Counted from the first letter of the stretch, positions 8,421 to 17,879 are shown. The stretch is DNA of 64,000 bases from Candidatus Sulfopaludibacter sp. SbA3 (GCA_945888325.1 CAMDAC010000006.1:1-64000), one strand, 5' to 3'. The notes: generated by a model not told the origin, from the letters alone. Made by a program: numbers and translations.

Positions 8421-10307
8421 ATGTCGTGGCTTGCCAATTTCCGGGCGCTTGCCCTGTCTTCCGTGCTGGCGATTGCCCCGGTGCTGCCCTCGGTTCCGGA
8501 ATCCCCGCCGGAGGTGACCGCCGAGTCTGCCGCTGACGCCCTCTTCGCCCGGCTGGAAGCGCGCCCTGCCGCATCCACCTCTAACCTTGATGTAGAAAGC
8601 CTGAACGCCGCCCTCGCCGGCTCGGCGCGGCTGAGCTACGATTTCGCGACCCAGGAAACGCTCACAGCGCCGACACGCCTGACCGGTTTCCGCTTCGAAC
8701 TGCTCGGCGACAAGCCTTCGACCCTGTTCACCGCCGACGAAGTGCTCGTCTGGAACGCCGACACCGAGGCGTTGATTGCGCGCCTGAACGGCCAGCAGCT
8801 GGACACCACCGTCCGCCTGTTTGACCGGATCGAGATGTCCGGCCTGAAGTTCGACCTGACGGACTATACGAACGCTGTCGATGACGCGGTGACCGCCGCG
8901 ATGCCCGCGGGCGAGACCGTGGATATCGGTTACGACGAAGCGTCCATGAATGTCGGCCGCGTCATCCTAGGCGGCCTGACCTTGCATCCCTGGACCTTCG
9001 AGGAGACCGAAGGCGAAGAGGAAGGCGTGGCGGCCATACGCGTCATCTCGGCGCTCGCGCGCAGCTTCTCGCTTGAGGCCGCCGTCTTCCTCAACGGCGA
9101 CATCAGCCAGACCATCACCGAGGCCGGCGCCAGCGGCACGATCATTTCGCGCTATGACCGCCAACTGGTCGAAGGCTATGACCGCGGCGACATCGCCTCG
9201 ATGATCCAGACAGGCGTCAGCTTCACGGGCTCCATCCCCGTGCCGGATGTCAGCGCGGAGCTCGATGCGGCCGCGCCGGTGCCGATGCGGTCAGTCGAGA
9301 TGGCCGGCCGGTCCGGTTACGGCGCCTGGACGGGCCTGCGCTTCAAGTCACTGCTCGAATACGGCGAGCGCGGCGAGCTGCCCCCGATCACGGCCCGCGA
9401 CCTCTGGAGCTTCGGCACCTACACGCTGGCAGACACCGAGATGAGCCTCGGCGGCAAACCGATGTTCGAGATCGGCCGTCTCGACATTGCGGCGGACAAG
9501 TTCGCCTGGTTCCTGCCGGAGCGCATCAGCGTGACGCATCAGGATGCTTCACTGAACCTCGTGGAAATCCTGAAATGGGCCGAGGAGATCGAGCCCTCGG
9601 CGCCTCCCGAAGAGGGCGCCGAGCCGACCGTGGCGGAGATCATTGGTATCCTCGAGCGCACCGGCCTCGGCAAACTGTCCGGCGACGGCGCCTTCTCGCT
9701 GACCTGGGACAGTGAAACCGGCAGCGCCCAGCTCGCCAGCAACAATACCTCTGACGGTCTCTACACGGATGAAACCCGGGTTGAACTTCGCCTGCCGACC
9801 TACGCGCAGCTCGTCCCGGTCTTTGGCGTGGACGGCAAGACGCCGGACGACACCGCCCTCTCGGCGCTGCTCGACGAACAGTTCAGCTTCATCGGCGGCC
9901 ATTACAGCCTGTCGGACGGCGGCCTGCTGAACGCGCTCGCCGCGCTCACCATCGAAATTGCCAAGTTCAGCGGCGAGGACGACCCGATGCTGGGCAACTT
10001 TGCCAACTCCACGCCTGAAGCCGTTCGCATGTTTGCCTCCGGCATGGTGATGTTCGGCGCCGGCGCGGTCTCGCAGGACGTGCCGCAGGCCACCGCCTGG
10101 ATCACGAGCCTGTCGCAGTTCATCAATACCGGCGGCACGTTCAAGATTGCGTTCGAGCCGGAGACCGCGCTGACTGCTGCGGACTTCACTGGCGCTGGCG
10201 CCGAGACGGGAATGGCCGAGTCACCCGATTTTGCGGAGCTTGTTGATCTGTTCGGCCTTTCGGTCACGCACGTGCCGGCCGCCGAAACGGCGGCAGGCTC
10301 GCCCTGA
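8421..10307 (+). CDS. Large exported protein of unknown function
   Basis: 628 aa, ATG at 8421 with GGAGGG about 9 bp upstream. The N-terminus (FRALALSSVLAIAPVLPSVP) looks like a signal peptide or uncleaved anchor. The rest is acidic and has no further membrane helix. Alternating hydrophobic stretches such as RLTGFRFELLGDKPSTLFTADEVLVWNAD suggest repeated beta-strand units, as in AsmA- or DUF945-like envelope proteins, but I cannot assign a family. It converges on the serine hydrolase gene, whose stop lies 7 bp away. Confidence 0.8.
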   Translation: MSWLANFRALALSSVLAIAPVLPSVPESPPEVTAESAADALFARLEARPAASTSNLDVESLNAALAGSARLSYDFATQETLTAPTRLTGFRFELLGDKPSTLFTADEVLVWNADTEALIARLNGQQLDTTVRLFDRIEMSGLKFDLTDYTNAVDDAVTAAMPAGETVDIGYDEASMNVGRVILGGLTLHPWTFEETEGEEEGVAAIRVISALARSFSLEAAVFLNGDISQTITEAGASGTIISRYDRQLVEGYDRGDIASMIQTGVSFTGSIPVPDVSAELDAAAPVPMRSVEMAGRSGYGAWTGLRFKSLLEYGERGELPPITARDLWSFGTYTLADTEMSLGGKPMFEIGRLDIAADKFAWFLPERISVTHQDASLNLVEILKWAEEIEPSAPPEEGAEPTVAEIIGILERTGLGKLSGDGAFSLTWDSETGSAQLASNNTSDGLYTDETRVELRLPTYAQLVPVFGVDGKTPDDTALSALLDEQFSFIGGHYSLSDGGLLNALAALTIEIAKFSGEDDPMLGNFANSTPEAVRMFASGMVMFGAGAVSQDVPQATAWITSLSQFINTGGTFKIAFEPETALTAADFTGAGAETGMAESPDFAELVDLFGLSVTHVPAAETAAGSP

Positions 10308-10314
10308 TACCGGA

Positions 10315-11814
10315 CTAGTTCAGCCGGCCAATACGGGTTGAGCGGCGCGCTTCGGCTTCGGCCTCAGCGGCTGCCTCGGTGGCGGCCCGCTCTGCGACGC
10401 GCTCGGCGTCGGCGGCGTTCAGCGCCGTGACGACATCCGCCGTGAACCGGTCGATCTCGAATTGCGCGCCGCCGATGATGTCGAAGCCCTGGCGTACGAC
10501 CACGGTATTCAGTGCCGGGATGATCACGATGTACTGGCCGCGATTGCCGGCGGCATAGAATGTGCCTGCGGGTACGCCGGGCGACTTGTTCATCAGCCAG
10601 AACTGCGCGCCATAGCCATCGCCCGCAGCAGGTTGCGCCGGGGCGGGTGTGCTGACGAATTCCACCCAGTCTTCCGGCAGGAGGCGCTCGTTGCCCCACA
10701 TGCCGTCCTGAAGGTACAGCTGCCCGATGCGCGCGAGATCGCGGCCTGTGGCCCAGACCTGGCTCGACGAGATGAAGTCGCCGTTCCAGTCGATCTCCAG
10801 CGTGGTGTGCACCGCGCCGATCTTGTGCAGCAGTTTCTCGTACGGGAAGCGGTGGAAGAGGTTGTCATCCTTCATCGCTTCGCGCAGCGCGCGCATCGCG
10901 ATCAGCGTATCGTTGTTGGCGTATTTGAACCGCGTGCCCGGCTTCACTTCCAGCGAGTTCTTCGCCGCCATGTCGATGACGCGGGCACCGGCGAAATACA
11001 GCCTGTCCGTACGCGAACCACTGTCGCCGCTGTCGAGGCCGCTGGCCATGTGCAGCAGATTGCGCACCGTGATGGCGCGGCGCGGATCAGCGCCCTTGTT
11101 CCAGTCGGCGATCACCGCCGGATAGTCGATATCGATCAGCCCCTGCCGCCGCGCGGCGCCGATCAGCGTCGCCGTCAGGGACTTCGCCGCCGACCAGGTG
11201 CGCACCGGCGTCTCATTGTCGATGCCCCGGTCATAGCGCTCGGCAACCACCTGCCCGTCGCGTACGACGATGACGGAGGCCGTCCGCGTGCCGCTGCCAT
11301 AGGTGATCTCGTCGAACGCGGCCGATACTGGCGGATCGAGACGTTCGGCTTCTTCGATCTTGAGCTCGATCTTGACGTTGGAGCCGATGGCGCTGCCCCG
11401 GTCCTGCGCTGGCGGGGCGGGCCAGGAGGCAAAGCGCGGCAGGAAGCCGAGCGCCGCTTCGTCGGCGCCGGCCGGCAGCTGCGTGCAGCCAAAGCCGGGA
11501 CGATAGGCGGCGATGCGCGGCGGCATGTCCGGCGCGTAGGTCACCGAGACGAGCTGGCGCGCCTGATCGATCTCGGCTTCGGGCAGCTGGTCATACTGGC
11601 GCTGGTAGTCCGGGTAGATGCCGGAGAGTTCGTTGCGCTCGATCTCCGGCAGGGTCTGCCCCGCCACGAAGATACCCGAGCAGATGAACGTGGCCTTCCA
11701 GCCTGCGGCCAGAGAGGCCTCCATCGCGTCGGTCGTGCCGCCCTCCTGGGCTGCAGACATCAAGGCAGGCACAGCAAAAAGCAGGGCAGCGGCGGCCACG
11801 CGAAGGGTACGCAT
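10315..11814 (-). CDS. Beta-lactamase/class C-like serine hydrolase, exported
   Basis: 499 aa from the ATG at 11814, chosen because it begins a signal peptide (MRTLRVAAAALLFAVPALMSAAQ) with GGAG upstream. The penicillin-binding fold shows the SxxK motif in WSAAKS (Ser208, Lys211) and a YxN equivalent in YANN. Members are beta-lactamases, carboxypeptidases or esterases (for example 6-aminohexanoate-dimer hydrolase), so resistance should not be assumed. An N-terminal extension of about 130 aa with two Cys residues precedes the catalytic domain; the C-terminus is a charged Ala/Glu/Arg helix. A shorter relative is encoded at 27276-28427. Confidence 0.85.
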   Translation of the reverse strand: MRTLRVAAAALLFAVPALMSAAQEGGTTDAMEASLAAGWKATFICSGIFVAGQTLPEIERNELSGIYPDYQRQYDQLPEAEIDQARQLVSVTYAPDMPPRIAAYRPGFGCTQLPAGADEAALGFLPRFASWPAPPAQDRGSAIGSNVKIELKIEEAERLDPPVSAAFDEITYGSGTRTASVIVVRDGQVVAERYDRGIDNETPVRTWSAAKSLTATLIGAARRQGLIDIDYPAVIADWNKGADPRRAITVRNLLHMASGLDSGDSGSRTDRLYFAGARVIDMAAKNSLEVKPGTRFKYANNDTLIAMRALREAMKDDNLFHRFPYEKLLHKIGAVHTTLEIDWNGDFISSSQVWATGRDLARIGQLYLQDGMWGNERLLPEDWVEFVSTPAPAQPAAGDGYGAQFWLMNKSPGVPAGTFYAAGNRGQYIVIIPALNTVVVRQGFDIIGGAQFEIDRFTADVVTALNAADAERVAERAATEAAAEAEAEARRSTRIGRLN

Positions 11815-11969
11815 CGGGTCAGGTCTCCGGAGTTTGGGCACAGTCTAGGCCCGGCTCCCACAGGGGCAAGCCTGCCGCCACAGTTTCCAGCGGCTAAACG
11901 CGCTTCAACTTGACCCCGTGCCAGCGGGCGGGGTTAATGCAGCCGACTTTCAGAAGGGAAGCCCCGAAC

Positions 11970-13118
11970 ATGCAACGCGTCCATCTGCTGGCTGCCGCCG
12001 GTCTCGCCGCCCTGCTCGCCGCCTGCGACCAGGTCCGGCTGCCGGGCGTGAACGACGCCGCTCCGGAAAAGCCCGCCTCTGCAGAGACTGACGTGATCGC
12101 GGCGGAGGCCGGCCCCGCTGCGCCGGAAACGGTCACCGAGACGGCCACTGAGGGCGAAACCCCGACGGTGGACCGCGATGCCCCGGTCCCTGAGGCCGGA
12201 GACGCCGCCCTCGCCGATCCCGCTGGCATGCCTGGCCTTGGCGCCTTGTCGCTCCGGCCGACCCTCGCGCTCTACAACGCCGCCATCTGCGGCCAGCCCG
12301 CCGGCGCCGCCCCCACGCCGACGGTCGCCGCCGTCGCCGGCGCGACCGAACTCGAAGAGCCGGTCGCCGGGGTCGAGGCAGTCAACGCCCTCGCCGCGAC
12401 GCTCGCCGCCTTCCCCGGCATCGTGAAGCTGGAACCCCGCCGCGCCGACGAGACCGGCCTGATCGCCAGCGGGCATTGCAGCGCCGTGCGCATCCGCGCC
12501 AACTGGTTCGTCACGGCGGCGCACTGCGTCGACCAGCCCTATGACGAGATCCGGATGATTGGTGACGCGGCCAACCTGCGAAGCCCTGCCGCCCGCATCA
12601 CGGCCGCCGAAACGGCCCTCTACCATGGCGGTTATCTGGGTACGGACAATGGCTATTCGAACGACATCGCCCTGCTGCGCCTGTCGCCGGAGCAGGCAGC
12701 CCTGATCCCCGCCGTGCCGGTTGCCCGCACGGGCGCGACCAGCCTCGCGCTCGCGCCCGCCAACTACCCGACCGGCGAGATGGCAGGATGGGGCCTCACC
12801 CGGTTCGGCGGCCAGCTCTCGAACGACCTGCTGAAAACGGCCCTGAAGATAACCGCGGTCGGCCCCGCCGCCATCACCGTCGCCAGCCAGGGCGGCGCAG
12901 GCCCCTGCATCGGCGATTCCGGCGGCCCGCTCTACGTGACCGAGCCGGACGGCTCGAAAACACTAGTCGGCATATTGTCCGTGGTCGAACAGAACCACGC
13001 AACCGGCCAGTTCTGCGCCGGTGACTATAACGGCCGCTACACCAACCTGCAGGGCTATGCGGGCTGGATCGAATCCGTCATCGCGCTATGTGAAGCCCAG
13101 CCAGACGCCTGCAAGTAG
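11970..13118 (+). CDS. Trypsin-like (S1) serine protease, lipoprotein
   Basis: 382 aa from the ATG at 11970 (AGAAGGGA about 10 bp before it). A lipobox LLAAC places the lipidated Cys at residue 19; an acidic Pro/Ala/Thr linker of about 100 aa follows. The S1 catalytic triad is complete: His185 in VTAAHC, Asp222 in NDIALL and Ser307 in GDSGGP. Paired cysteines near His and Ser resemble chymotrypsin-fold disulfides. Expected to be a periplasmic, membrane-tethered endopeptidase; its substrate is unknown. Confidence 0.9.
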   Translation: MQRVHLLAAAGLAALLAACDQVRLPGVNDAAPEKPASAETDVIAAEAGPAAPETVTETATEGETPTVDRDAPVPEAGDAALADPAGMPGLGALSLRPTLALYNAAICGQPAGAAPTPTVAAVAGATELEEPVAGVEAVNALAATLAAFPGIVKLEPRRADETGLIASGHCSAVRIRANWFVTAAHCVDQPYDEIRMIGDAANLRSPAARITAAETALYHGGYLGTDNGYSNDIALLRLSPEQAALIPAVPVARTGATSLALAPANYPTGEMAGWGLTRFGGQLSNDLLKTALKITAVGPAAITVASQGGAGPCIGDSGGPLYVTEPDGSKTLVGILSVVEQNHATGQFCAGDYNGRYTNLQGYAGWIESVIALCEAQPDACK

Positions 13119-13148
13119 GCCCGGCCGCCAGCCGCAACAAGGAATGCC

Positions 13149-13907
13149 ATGACCCGCGCCCTGCCCTGGCTGATCCTCCTGCTCGGGATCCTGCAGCCGC
13201 TGTCGGGCGCGCTCGCCCCCGTGTTCGGGATCGGCACGCCAATCGGCGACGCCAGTGCCAACACGGAAGCGCCGGAACAGCCCCTGCCCGCCTTCTTCTC
13301 GATCTGGGGTCTCATCTTCCTCGCCTATGCCGGCTTCGGCCTGGCGGGCATCCTGCGTCCCGCCGCCTGGTTTCCGAAAGTCGGCTGGCCAATGCTCGCG
13401 GCGGGCGTCGCCAACATCGTCTGGATGCTCAGCGCCCAGCTCATCGTCTCGCAGCCGCTGAACTTCCTGCTTCTGGCGCCGATCTTCGCCGGCGCCTGGA
13501 TCGCGTCCGCACGCGTGCAGACCCTGAGCGCGTCTGGCAGCGGCCTCACGCTGAATGTCGCCGACGCGGCCTCCGGCTTGCTGGCGGGCTGGATTTCGGT
13601 TGCGACCGCCATCTCGATACCGCTGACCATCCGCACCTTCACCGGCCTCGCCCCCACTGATTTTCCCTGGCCGATGTTCTGGACGACTTTCGCGACCGCC
13701 TGCCTTGCGTCCTGGCTTTATTCCACGCGCGTCAGCCGAAGCCTCTGGTTCTTTGGTGCGGTCGGCTGGGGGCTGCTCGGGGTGGTCCTCAACAACTGGC
13801 TGCACACCGAAATGCACCTTCTGGCAGGCATGGCGGCCCTCGGAACTGCAACAATCCTGCTGCTGCGGGTGACGAGACCGCCGAAGCGCTTTAAATCGGC
13901 GGCATGA
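13149..13907 (+). CDS. TspO/MBR-like (tryptophan-rich sensory protein-like) membrane protein
   Basis: 252 aa with about six or seven hydrophobic helices. The stretch FFSIWGLIFLAYAGFG resembles the helix-I/loop region of the TspO superfamily (FPIVWTLLY-like), and Trp residues are frequent in the helices. It is longer than classical five-helix TspO of about 160 aa and resembles the longer bacterial forms. Start ATG at 13149 follows AAGGAA. Its stop overlaps the start of the MscS gene by 4 bp (ATGA), so translation is probably coupled. Assignment to TspO is moderate only. Confidence 0.62.
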   Translation: MTRALPWLILLLGILQPLSGALAPVFGIGTPIGDASANTEAPEQPLPAFFSIWGLIFLAYAGFGLAGILRPAAWFPKVGWPMLAAGVANIVWMLSAQLIVSQPLNFLLLAPIFAGAWIASARVQTLSASGSGLTLNVADAASGLLAGWISVATAISIPLTIRTFTGLAPTDFPWPMFWTTFATACLASWLYSTRVSRSLWFFGAVGWGLLGVVLNNWLHTEMHLLAGMAALGTATILLLRVTRPPKRFKSAA

Positions 13908-15043
13908 CCCGTCTCACGATCCCTACGCCGTCGCAGATCCTTCTGGATATCGATACCTCCGGCTGGCCCGCCTGGGCGGCCGCCATCTGGCCGGACGCCG
14001 TGAAGTGGGGCCTGGTCGTCGCCTCCGTTGCGCTGATCTGGGTGATCGCCTCGTTGATCAAGTGGCTGGTCCTGTTCGGCGGCCGGCGGATGACGCCGAA
14101 GGACCAACCGTCCGAACGCACGCCCTGGGACCTTGCCGCATCGACCGCGCGCTTCTTTGCGTTCATCCTGCTGATGCCGCTGCCGCTCGGTCTTGCAGGG
14201 TATGACTGGCGCAGTCTCGTCAACGAGCGCGGCCCGGGCGCCATCGCCGCGGTGATGATCATTGTCATCGCCTTCGTCCTGGCCAACACGATCTCGCGGT
14301 CGCTTCGCCGGTTCGGCCAGCGCGCGCACGCGCATTCCGGGGCGGACGACACGCTGATCGCCTTCTCGGCCTCACTGATCAAGTACATCATCTTCGCGGT
14401 CGCCATCGTCTTCGCGCTGTCGCAGCTTGGTTTCCCGGCCGCCTCGCTGGCCGCCGTGCTCGGCGCGGCGGGTCTCGCGATCGGCCTCGCACTGCAGGAT
14501 ACGCTGAAGGCTGTCGCCGCCGGCGTGATGCTCGCGATCTTCCGGCCGTTCCGGATCGGCGACTATGTCGGCGTGGCAGACCTTGAAGGTACCGTCACCA
14601 ACATCACGCCCTTCACCACCTCGCTGCGCCAGATCGACAACAAGGTGGTCTCGATCACCAATGACCAGGTTTGGGGCGATCCGCTGATCAACTTCACGGC
14701 CGAGTCGCAGCGCCGCCTCGACCTGTACTTTGATGTCTCCTACGAAGATGATCTCGACCACGCCCTCAAGGTGCTGCTCGACACCGCCAACCTGCATGAA
14801 CACGTGCTGCAGAAGGACACGACCTGGACCGGCGTGCATGCGCTGGCCGACTCAAGCGTCAAGCTGCGCCTGCGGGCCTGGGTGGCGACGTCGGACTTTG
14901 TCCAGATCCGGGCCGACCTCTTCAAGGCAGTGAAACAGGCCTTCGACCGCGAGGGCATCTCGATCCCGTTCCCGCATCAGGTGCACGTTGAGTACAAGGC
15001 CCGGGGCGGCGACACCAAACCGGCGAGCCCCAGCGGTGAGTGA
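13904..15043 (+). CDS. MscS-family small-conductance mechanosensitive channel
   Basis: 379 aa. Four hydrophobic helices occupy the first 210 residues; the last is the Ala/Gly-rich pore helix (FPAASLAAVLGAAGLAIG) followed by LQDTLKAVAAGVMLAIFRPFRIGD, the MscS hallmark. The C-terminal half is the cytoplasmic beta/alpha-beta domain. It opens under membrane tension to release solutes after hypo-osmotic shock. It overlaps the upstream TspO-like gene by 4 bp and the following small gene by 8 bp, forming a three-gene operon. Confidence 0.93.
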   Translation: MTRLTIPTPSQILLDIDTSGWPAWAAAIWPDAVKWGLVVASVALIWVIASLIKWLVLFGGRRMTPKDQPSERTPWDLAASTARFFAFILLMPLPLGLAGYDWRSLVNERGPGAIAAVMIIVIAFVLANTISRSLRRFGQRAHAHSGADDTLIAFSASLIKYIIFAVAIVFALSQLGFPAASLAAVLGAAGLAIGLALQDTLKAVAAGVMLAIFRPFRIGDYVGVADLEGTVTNITPFTTSLRQIDNKVVSITNDQVWGDPLINFTAESQRRLDLYFDVSYEDDLDHALKVLLDTANLHEHVLQKDTTWTGVHALADSSVKLRLRAWVATSDFVQIRADLFKAVKQAFDREGISIPFPHQVHVEYKARGGDTKPASPSGE

Positions 15044-15398
15044 ACCGGCTCCTCCGCCCCCGGAGCAAATGCCGGCGCCTGTCGCCGCGCCGCCGCCCGC
15101 GCCTGCCGTCCAGAAACCCTTCCTCGTGCGGACTTTCAGACTGAGCGTGGGTCAGGCGCTTCGCCTGCTCGGCATCAGCACGCTGGTGGGCTTTTTCGTC
15201 CTCGCCTTCGACTTTGCGCCAACCGGCACCACGTTCGATCTCGGCGGCGCCTTCACGGCCATCATCCACCGCGCCTTCACCGCCATCGGCTGGGCGTTCG
15301 ACAGCTTCTGGAAACCGGCCCTCGCCGGCGCCGTCGTCGTCCTGCCGGTCTGGGCCCTCTGGCGCCTCGTGCGCGCGCCGTTTCGCAAAGAGCCCTAG
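15036..15398 (+). CDS. Small membrane protein of unknown function
   Basis: 120 aa from a GTG at 15036 (frame also open from 14988). It has a Pro/Ala-rich N-terminus, then two or three hydrophobic segments (LLGISTLVGFFVLAF and PALAGAVVVLPVWALWRL). No family recognised. It follows the MscS gene with an 8-bp overlap, so it may belong with the channel or simply be co-expressed. Its stop TAG shares the tetramer CTAG (15395-15398) with the stop of the opposite-strand reductase gene. Confidence 0.7.
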   Translation: MSEPAPPPPEQMPAPVAAPPPAPAVQKPFLVRTFRLSVGQALRLLGISTLVGFFVLAFDFAPTGTTFDLGGAFTAIIHRAFTAIGWAFDSFWKPALAGAVVVLPVWALWRLVRAPFRKEP

Positions 15399-16432
15399 AC
15401 GACCGGCAGCGGCGGCGCCGTCAGCTTCAGCAGCTGCTTGCCGACATTCTTGCCTTCGAACAGTCGCCGTAGCGTTGCCGGGCAATTCTCGAACCCGTGC
15501 TGCACATCTTCGACCGTCTTCAGCTTGCCTTCTGCGATCAGCTTGCCGAGCGCGGCCACGCCTTCGCCCCAGCGCGGCGCATAGTCGAGCACGATGAAGC
15601 CCTCCATCCGCGCCCGCATCACCGTCAGCTGCATGTAGGGCCGGATGCCTTTCATGTCGGCGAGATCTTCGGCGTTGTAGGACGAGATACCGCCGCACAG
15701 GACAATCCGTGCCCGGAGCGCCAGGTTCATCAGCGCTGCCTCGAGGATCTCGCCGCCGACATTCTCGAACACGACATTCACGCCTTTCGGCGCGTGCGCC
15801 TTGATCGCTGCGGCGACGTTCTCCGACTTGTAGTCGATGCAGGCATCCGCGCCCGCCACCTCTTTCACCCAGGCGCACTTGTCCTTGCCGCCCGCAATGC
15901 CGATGACCTTGCAGCCGAGCGCCTTGGCGATCTGGACGACCACCGATCCCGTCGCCCCTGCCGCGCCCGAGACCAGCACCGTATCGCCGGCCTTCGGCTG
16001 GCCGACATCCGTCAGCCCGAACCAGGCCGTGATGCCGGTGACGCCGAACACGCCGAGCGCATGTTCCGGCGAGATGCCGCCGCGCACGATCGTCACCGGG
16101 CCGGTCTCGGTCATGCCCTTAGTGACCACATATTCCTGCCAGCCGAAGGTGCCCTGCACCATCTGCCCCGGCTTGAAGCCCGGATGGTTGGACTTGATCA
16201 CCTGCCCCACGGCCCCCGCACGCACGGGCGCGCCGATCTTCACGGCCGGAAGGTAAGTGTCGCCCGCGAGCCAGCCGCGCTGGGTCGGGTCAAAGGACAG
16301 GTCAGTGACACGTACGAGGAATTCGCCCTCGCCCGGTTGCGGTACCGGGCCCGACACCAGCTCGAAGTCGCTGTCCTTGATTATGCCCTGCGGACGCGTG
16401 GCCAGCAGCCAGCGGCGATTGATCTCTGCCAT
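15395..16432 (-). CDS. NADP-dependent oxidoreductase, MDR superfamily (prostaglandin/alkenal reductase-like)
   Basis: 345 aa from the ATG at 16432 (GGGAGGAAAAC precedes it). A GroES-like N-terminal domain is followed by a Rossmann domain with GAAGATGS at about residues 155-162. No zinc-binding Cys cluster is seen, as in the zinc-free leukotriene B4 12-hydroxydehydrogenase/prostaglandin reductase (CurA/YncB) family. The start MAEINRRWLLATRPQGI is characteristic of that family. It reduces the carbon-carbon double bond of alpha,beta-unsaturated carbonyls with NADPH in the cytoplasm. Confidence 0.88.
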   Translation of the reverse strand: MAEINRRWLLATRPQGIIKDSDFELVSGPVPQPGEGEFLVRVTDLSFDPTQRGWLAGDTYLPAVKIGAPVRAGAVGQVIKSNHPGFKPGQMVQGTFGWQEYVVTKGMTETGPVTIVRGGISPEHALGVFGVTGITAWFGLTDVGQPKAGDTVLVSGAAGATGSVVVQIAKALGCKVIGIAGGKDKCAWVKEVAGADACIDYKSENVAAAIKAHAPKGVNVVFENVGGEILEAALMNLALRARIVLCGGISSYNAEDLADMKGIRPYMQLTVMRARMEGFIVLDYAPRWGEGVAALGKLIAEGKLKTVEDVQHGFENCPATLRRLFEGKNVGKQLLKLTAPPLPVV

Positions 16433-16495
16433 GTTTTCCTCCCGGAGTTTCTGGCGCCAACATGCGCCAAACCCCGGCCAAGGCAAGCCGCGCCG

Positions 16496-16912
16496 CTAGG
16501 ACACCGGCTTCCAGATCTGCGTCTGGCAGATCGGGCCGATGCAGCCCTTCACTTCCAGCGTCCCGTCGGTCAGCCGCTTCAGGCGCGAGTCGTAGGTTTT
16601 CAGCTCCATCGGATCGTGGATCTTGCCACCGCGCCAGTCCTTCGCCTTCTTGGCAAAGCCCTGCAGCAGCTTGTAGCCGAGAATCTTGTGACCCTCCGGA
16701 TTCTTGACGTCCGCCGCCGTCATGCCCGAGGGCAAATCCTTTGCGTTGATCCAGACGATCTTGCCGCAGGGCGAGCCGTCGCCGCAGTCGGCGATCTGCA
16801 CATGCGAATCCCCGTCCGGCAGCTTGAACGTGCCGAATACATCGAACGGATCAGCCGCTGCCGAGCCGGCAAACAGTGACGCGAGGGCAGCCGCAACAAG
16901 CATTCGTTTCAT
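16496..16912 (-). CDS. DUF2147 family exported protein
   Basis: 138 aa from the ATG at 16912 (GGAG about 8 bp upstream; MKRMLVAAALASLFAGSAAA signal peptide). The mature part carries the DUF2147 pattern: a GTFKLPDGDSHVQIADCGDGSPCGKIVW opening strand pair split by Cys residues, then LLQGFAKKAKDWRGGKIHDP and a closing CIGPICQTQIW. The family is a small periplasmic beta-barrel-like domain with no settled function. Divergent from the SDR gene at 16977 with 64 bp between starts. Confidence 0.85.
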   Translation of the reverse strand: MKRMLVAAALASLFAGSAAADPFDVFGTFKLPDGDSHVQIADCGDGSPCGKIVWINAKDLPSGMTAADVKNPEGHKILGYKLLQGFAKKAKDWRGGKIHDPMELKTYDSRLKRLTDGTLEVKGCIGPICQTQIWKPVS

Positions 16913-16976
16913 GGGTGTCTCCGCTGAAAGTGGCATTATAGTCCGTCAAAATAGACCGACCCGCAGGGAGAGACAA

Positions 16977-17879
16977 ATGGATACCTCGAAACTCATGTTC
17001 AAAGATGGCCTGATGAAGGGCGAGCGTATCCTCGTCACGGGCGGCGGCACCGGCCTTGGCAAGGAAATGGCTGAAGGCTTCCTGAAGCTCGGCGCCGAGG
17101 TTCACATCTGCGGCCGGCGCGGCGGGGTCTGCGAGGAAACCGCGAAGGAATTGATGGGCAAGCATGGCGGCCTCGTCGTCCCGCACGCCTGCGATATCCG
17201 CGTCGCCGAAGCTATCAGCGACATGAACGACTCGATCTGGGCGAAGCACGGCCCCCTGACCGGCCTCGTCAACAATGCCGCCGGCAACTTCATCAGCCGC
17301 ACCGAGGACCTCTCGATCCGCGGCTTTGACGCGATCTCCAACATCGTCTTCCGCGGCTCGTTCTACATGACGCAGGACATCGGCAAGCGCTGGATTTCCG
17401 GCAAGACGCGCGGCAACGTCATCTCGATCCTCACCACCTGGGTCTGGAATGGCGGCCCGTTCGTCGTGCCCTCCGCCATGTCAAAAGCCGCCGTCAACAC
17501 GATGACGCAAAGCCTTGCCGTCGAGTGGGGCCGCTACGGCCTGCGCTTCAACGCGATTGCCCCCGGCCCCTTCCCGACCGAAGGCATGTCGAAACGCCTG
17601 TCACCCGACGCCGACGGCGCCGAGCGCATGGAACGCGGCGTCGCCAACCCGATGGGCCGCGTCGGCGAGATGCACGAACTCGTCAACCTCGCCGTCCTGC
17701 TGATGGCGCCCGGCGCCGAATACATCAACGGCCAGACCATCGCGATCGACGGCGCAATGTACAACGCCTCAGGCGGCAACTTCGCCATGCTGACCAGCTG
17801 GGGCGACGAACAATGGGCCGCCGCCCGCAGCGCCATCGAGGCCACAAACGCACAGGACAAGGCCAAGCGAACCGTATAA
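16977..17879 (+). CDS. SDR oxidoreductase, 2,4-dienoyl-CoA reductase-like
   Basis: 300 aa; ATG at 16977 follows GGGAG. Rossmann signature TGGGTGLGKEM, NNAAGN and the C-terminal GPFPTEG stretch match the 2,4-dienoyl-CoA reductase branch, which helps beta-oxidation of unsaturated fatty acids with NADPH. The segment ISILTTWVWNGGPFVVPSAMSKAA aligns with the active-site region, but the position where this branch usually has Tyr (TYAWTGS-type) carries Trp or Val; the Ser and Lys of SAMSK are kept. It may therefore be a subfamily with altered chemistry. Confidence 0.85.
   Translation: MDTSKLMFKDGLMKGERILVTGGGTGLGKEMAEGFLKLGAEVHICGRRGGVCEETAKELMGKHGGLVVPHACDIRVAEAISDMNDSIWAKHGPLTGLVNNAAGNFISRTEDLSIRGFDAISNIVFRGSFYMTQDIGKRWISGKTRGNVISILTTWVWNGGPFVVPSAMSKAAVNTMTQSLAVEWGRYGLRFNAIAPGPFPTEGMSKRLSPDADGAERMERGVANPMGRVGEMHELVNLAVLLMAPGAEYINGQTIAIDGAMYNASGGNFAMLTSWGDEQWAAARSAIEATNAQDKAKRTV

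Noticed and set aside
10315-11814. Antibiotic-resistance beta-lactamase
   Set aside because: The SxxK hydrolase fold is shared by esterases and amidases; no class-specific KTG box or resistance context is visible.
10462-11913. 483-codon plus-strand frame
   Set aside because: Antisense to the serine hydrolase with SxxK motif; no ribosome site or domain.
15395-15398. CTAG shared by two convergent stop codons (also at 63284-63287)
   Set aside because: TAG overlapping TAG as CTAG is an expected result of tight convergent packing and needs no special function.
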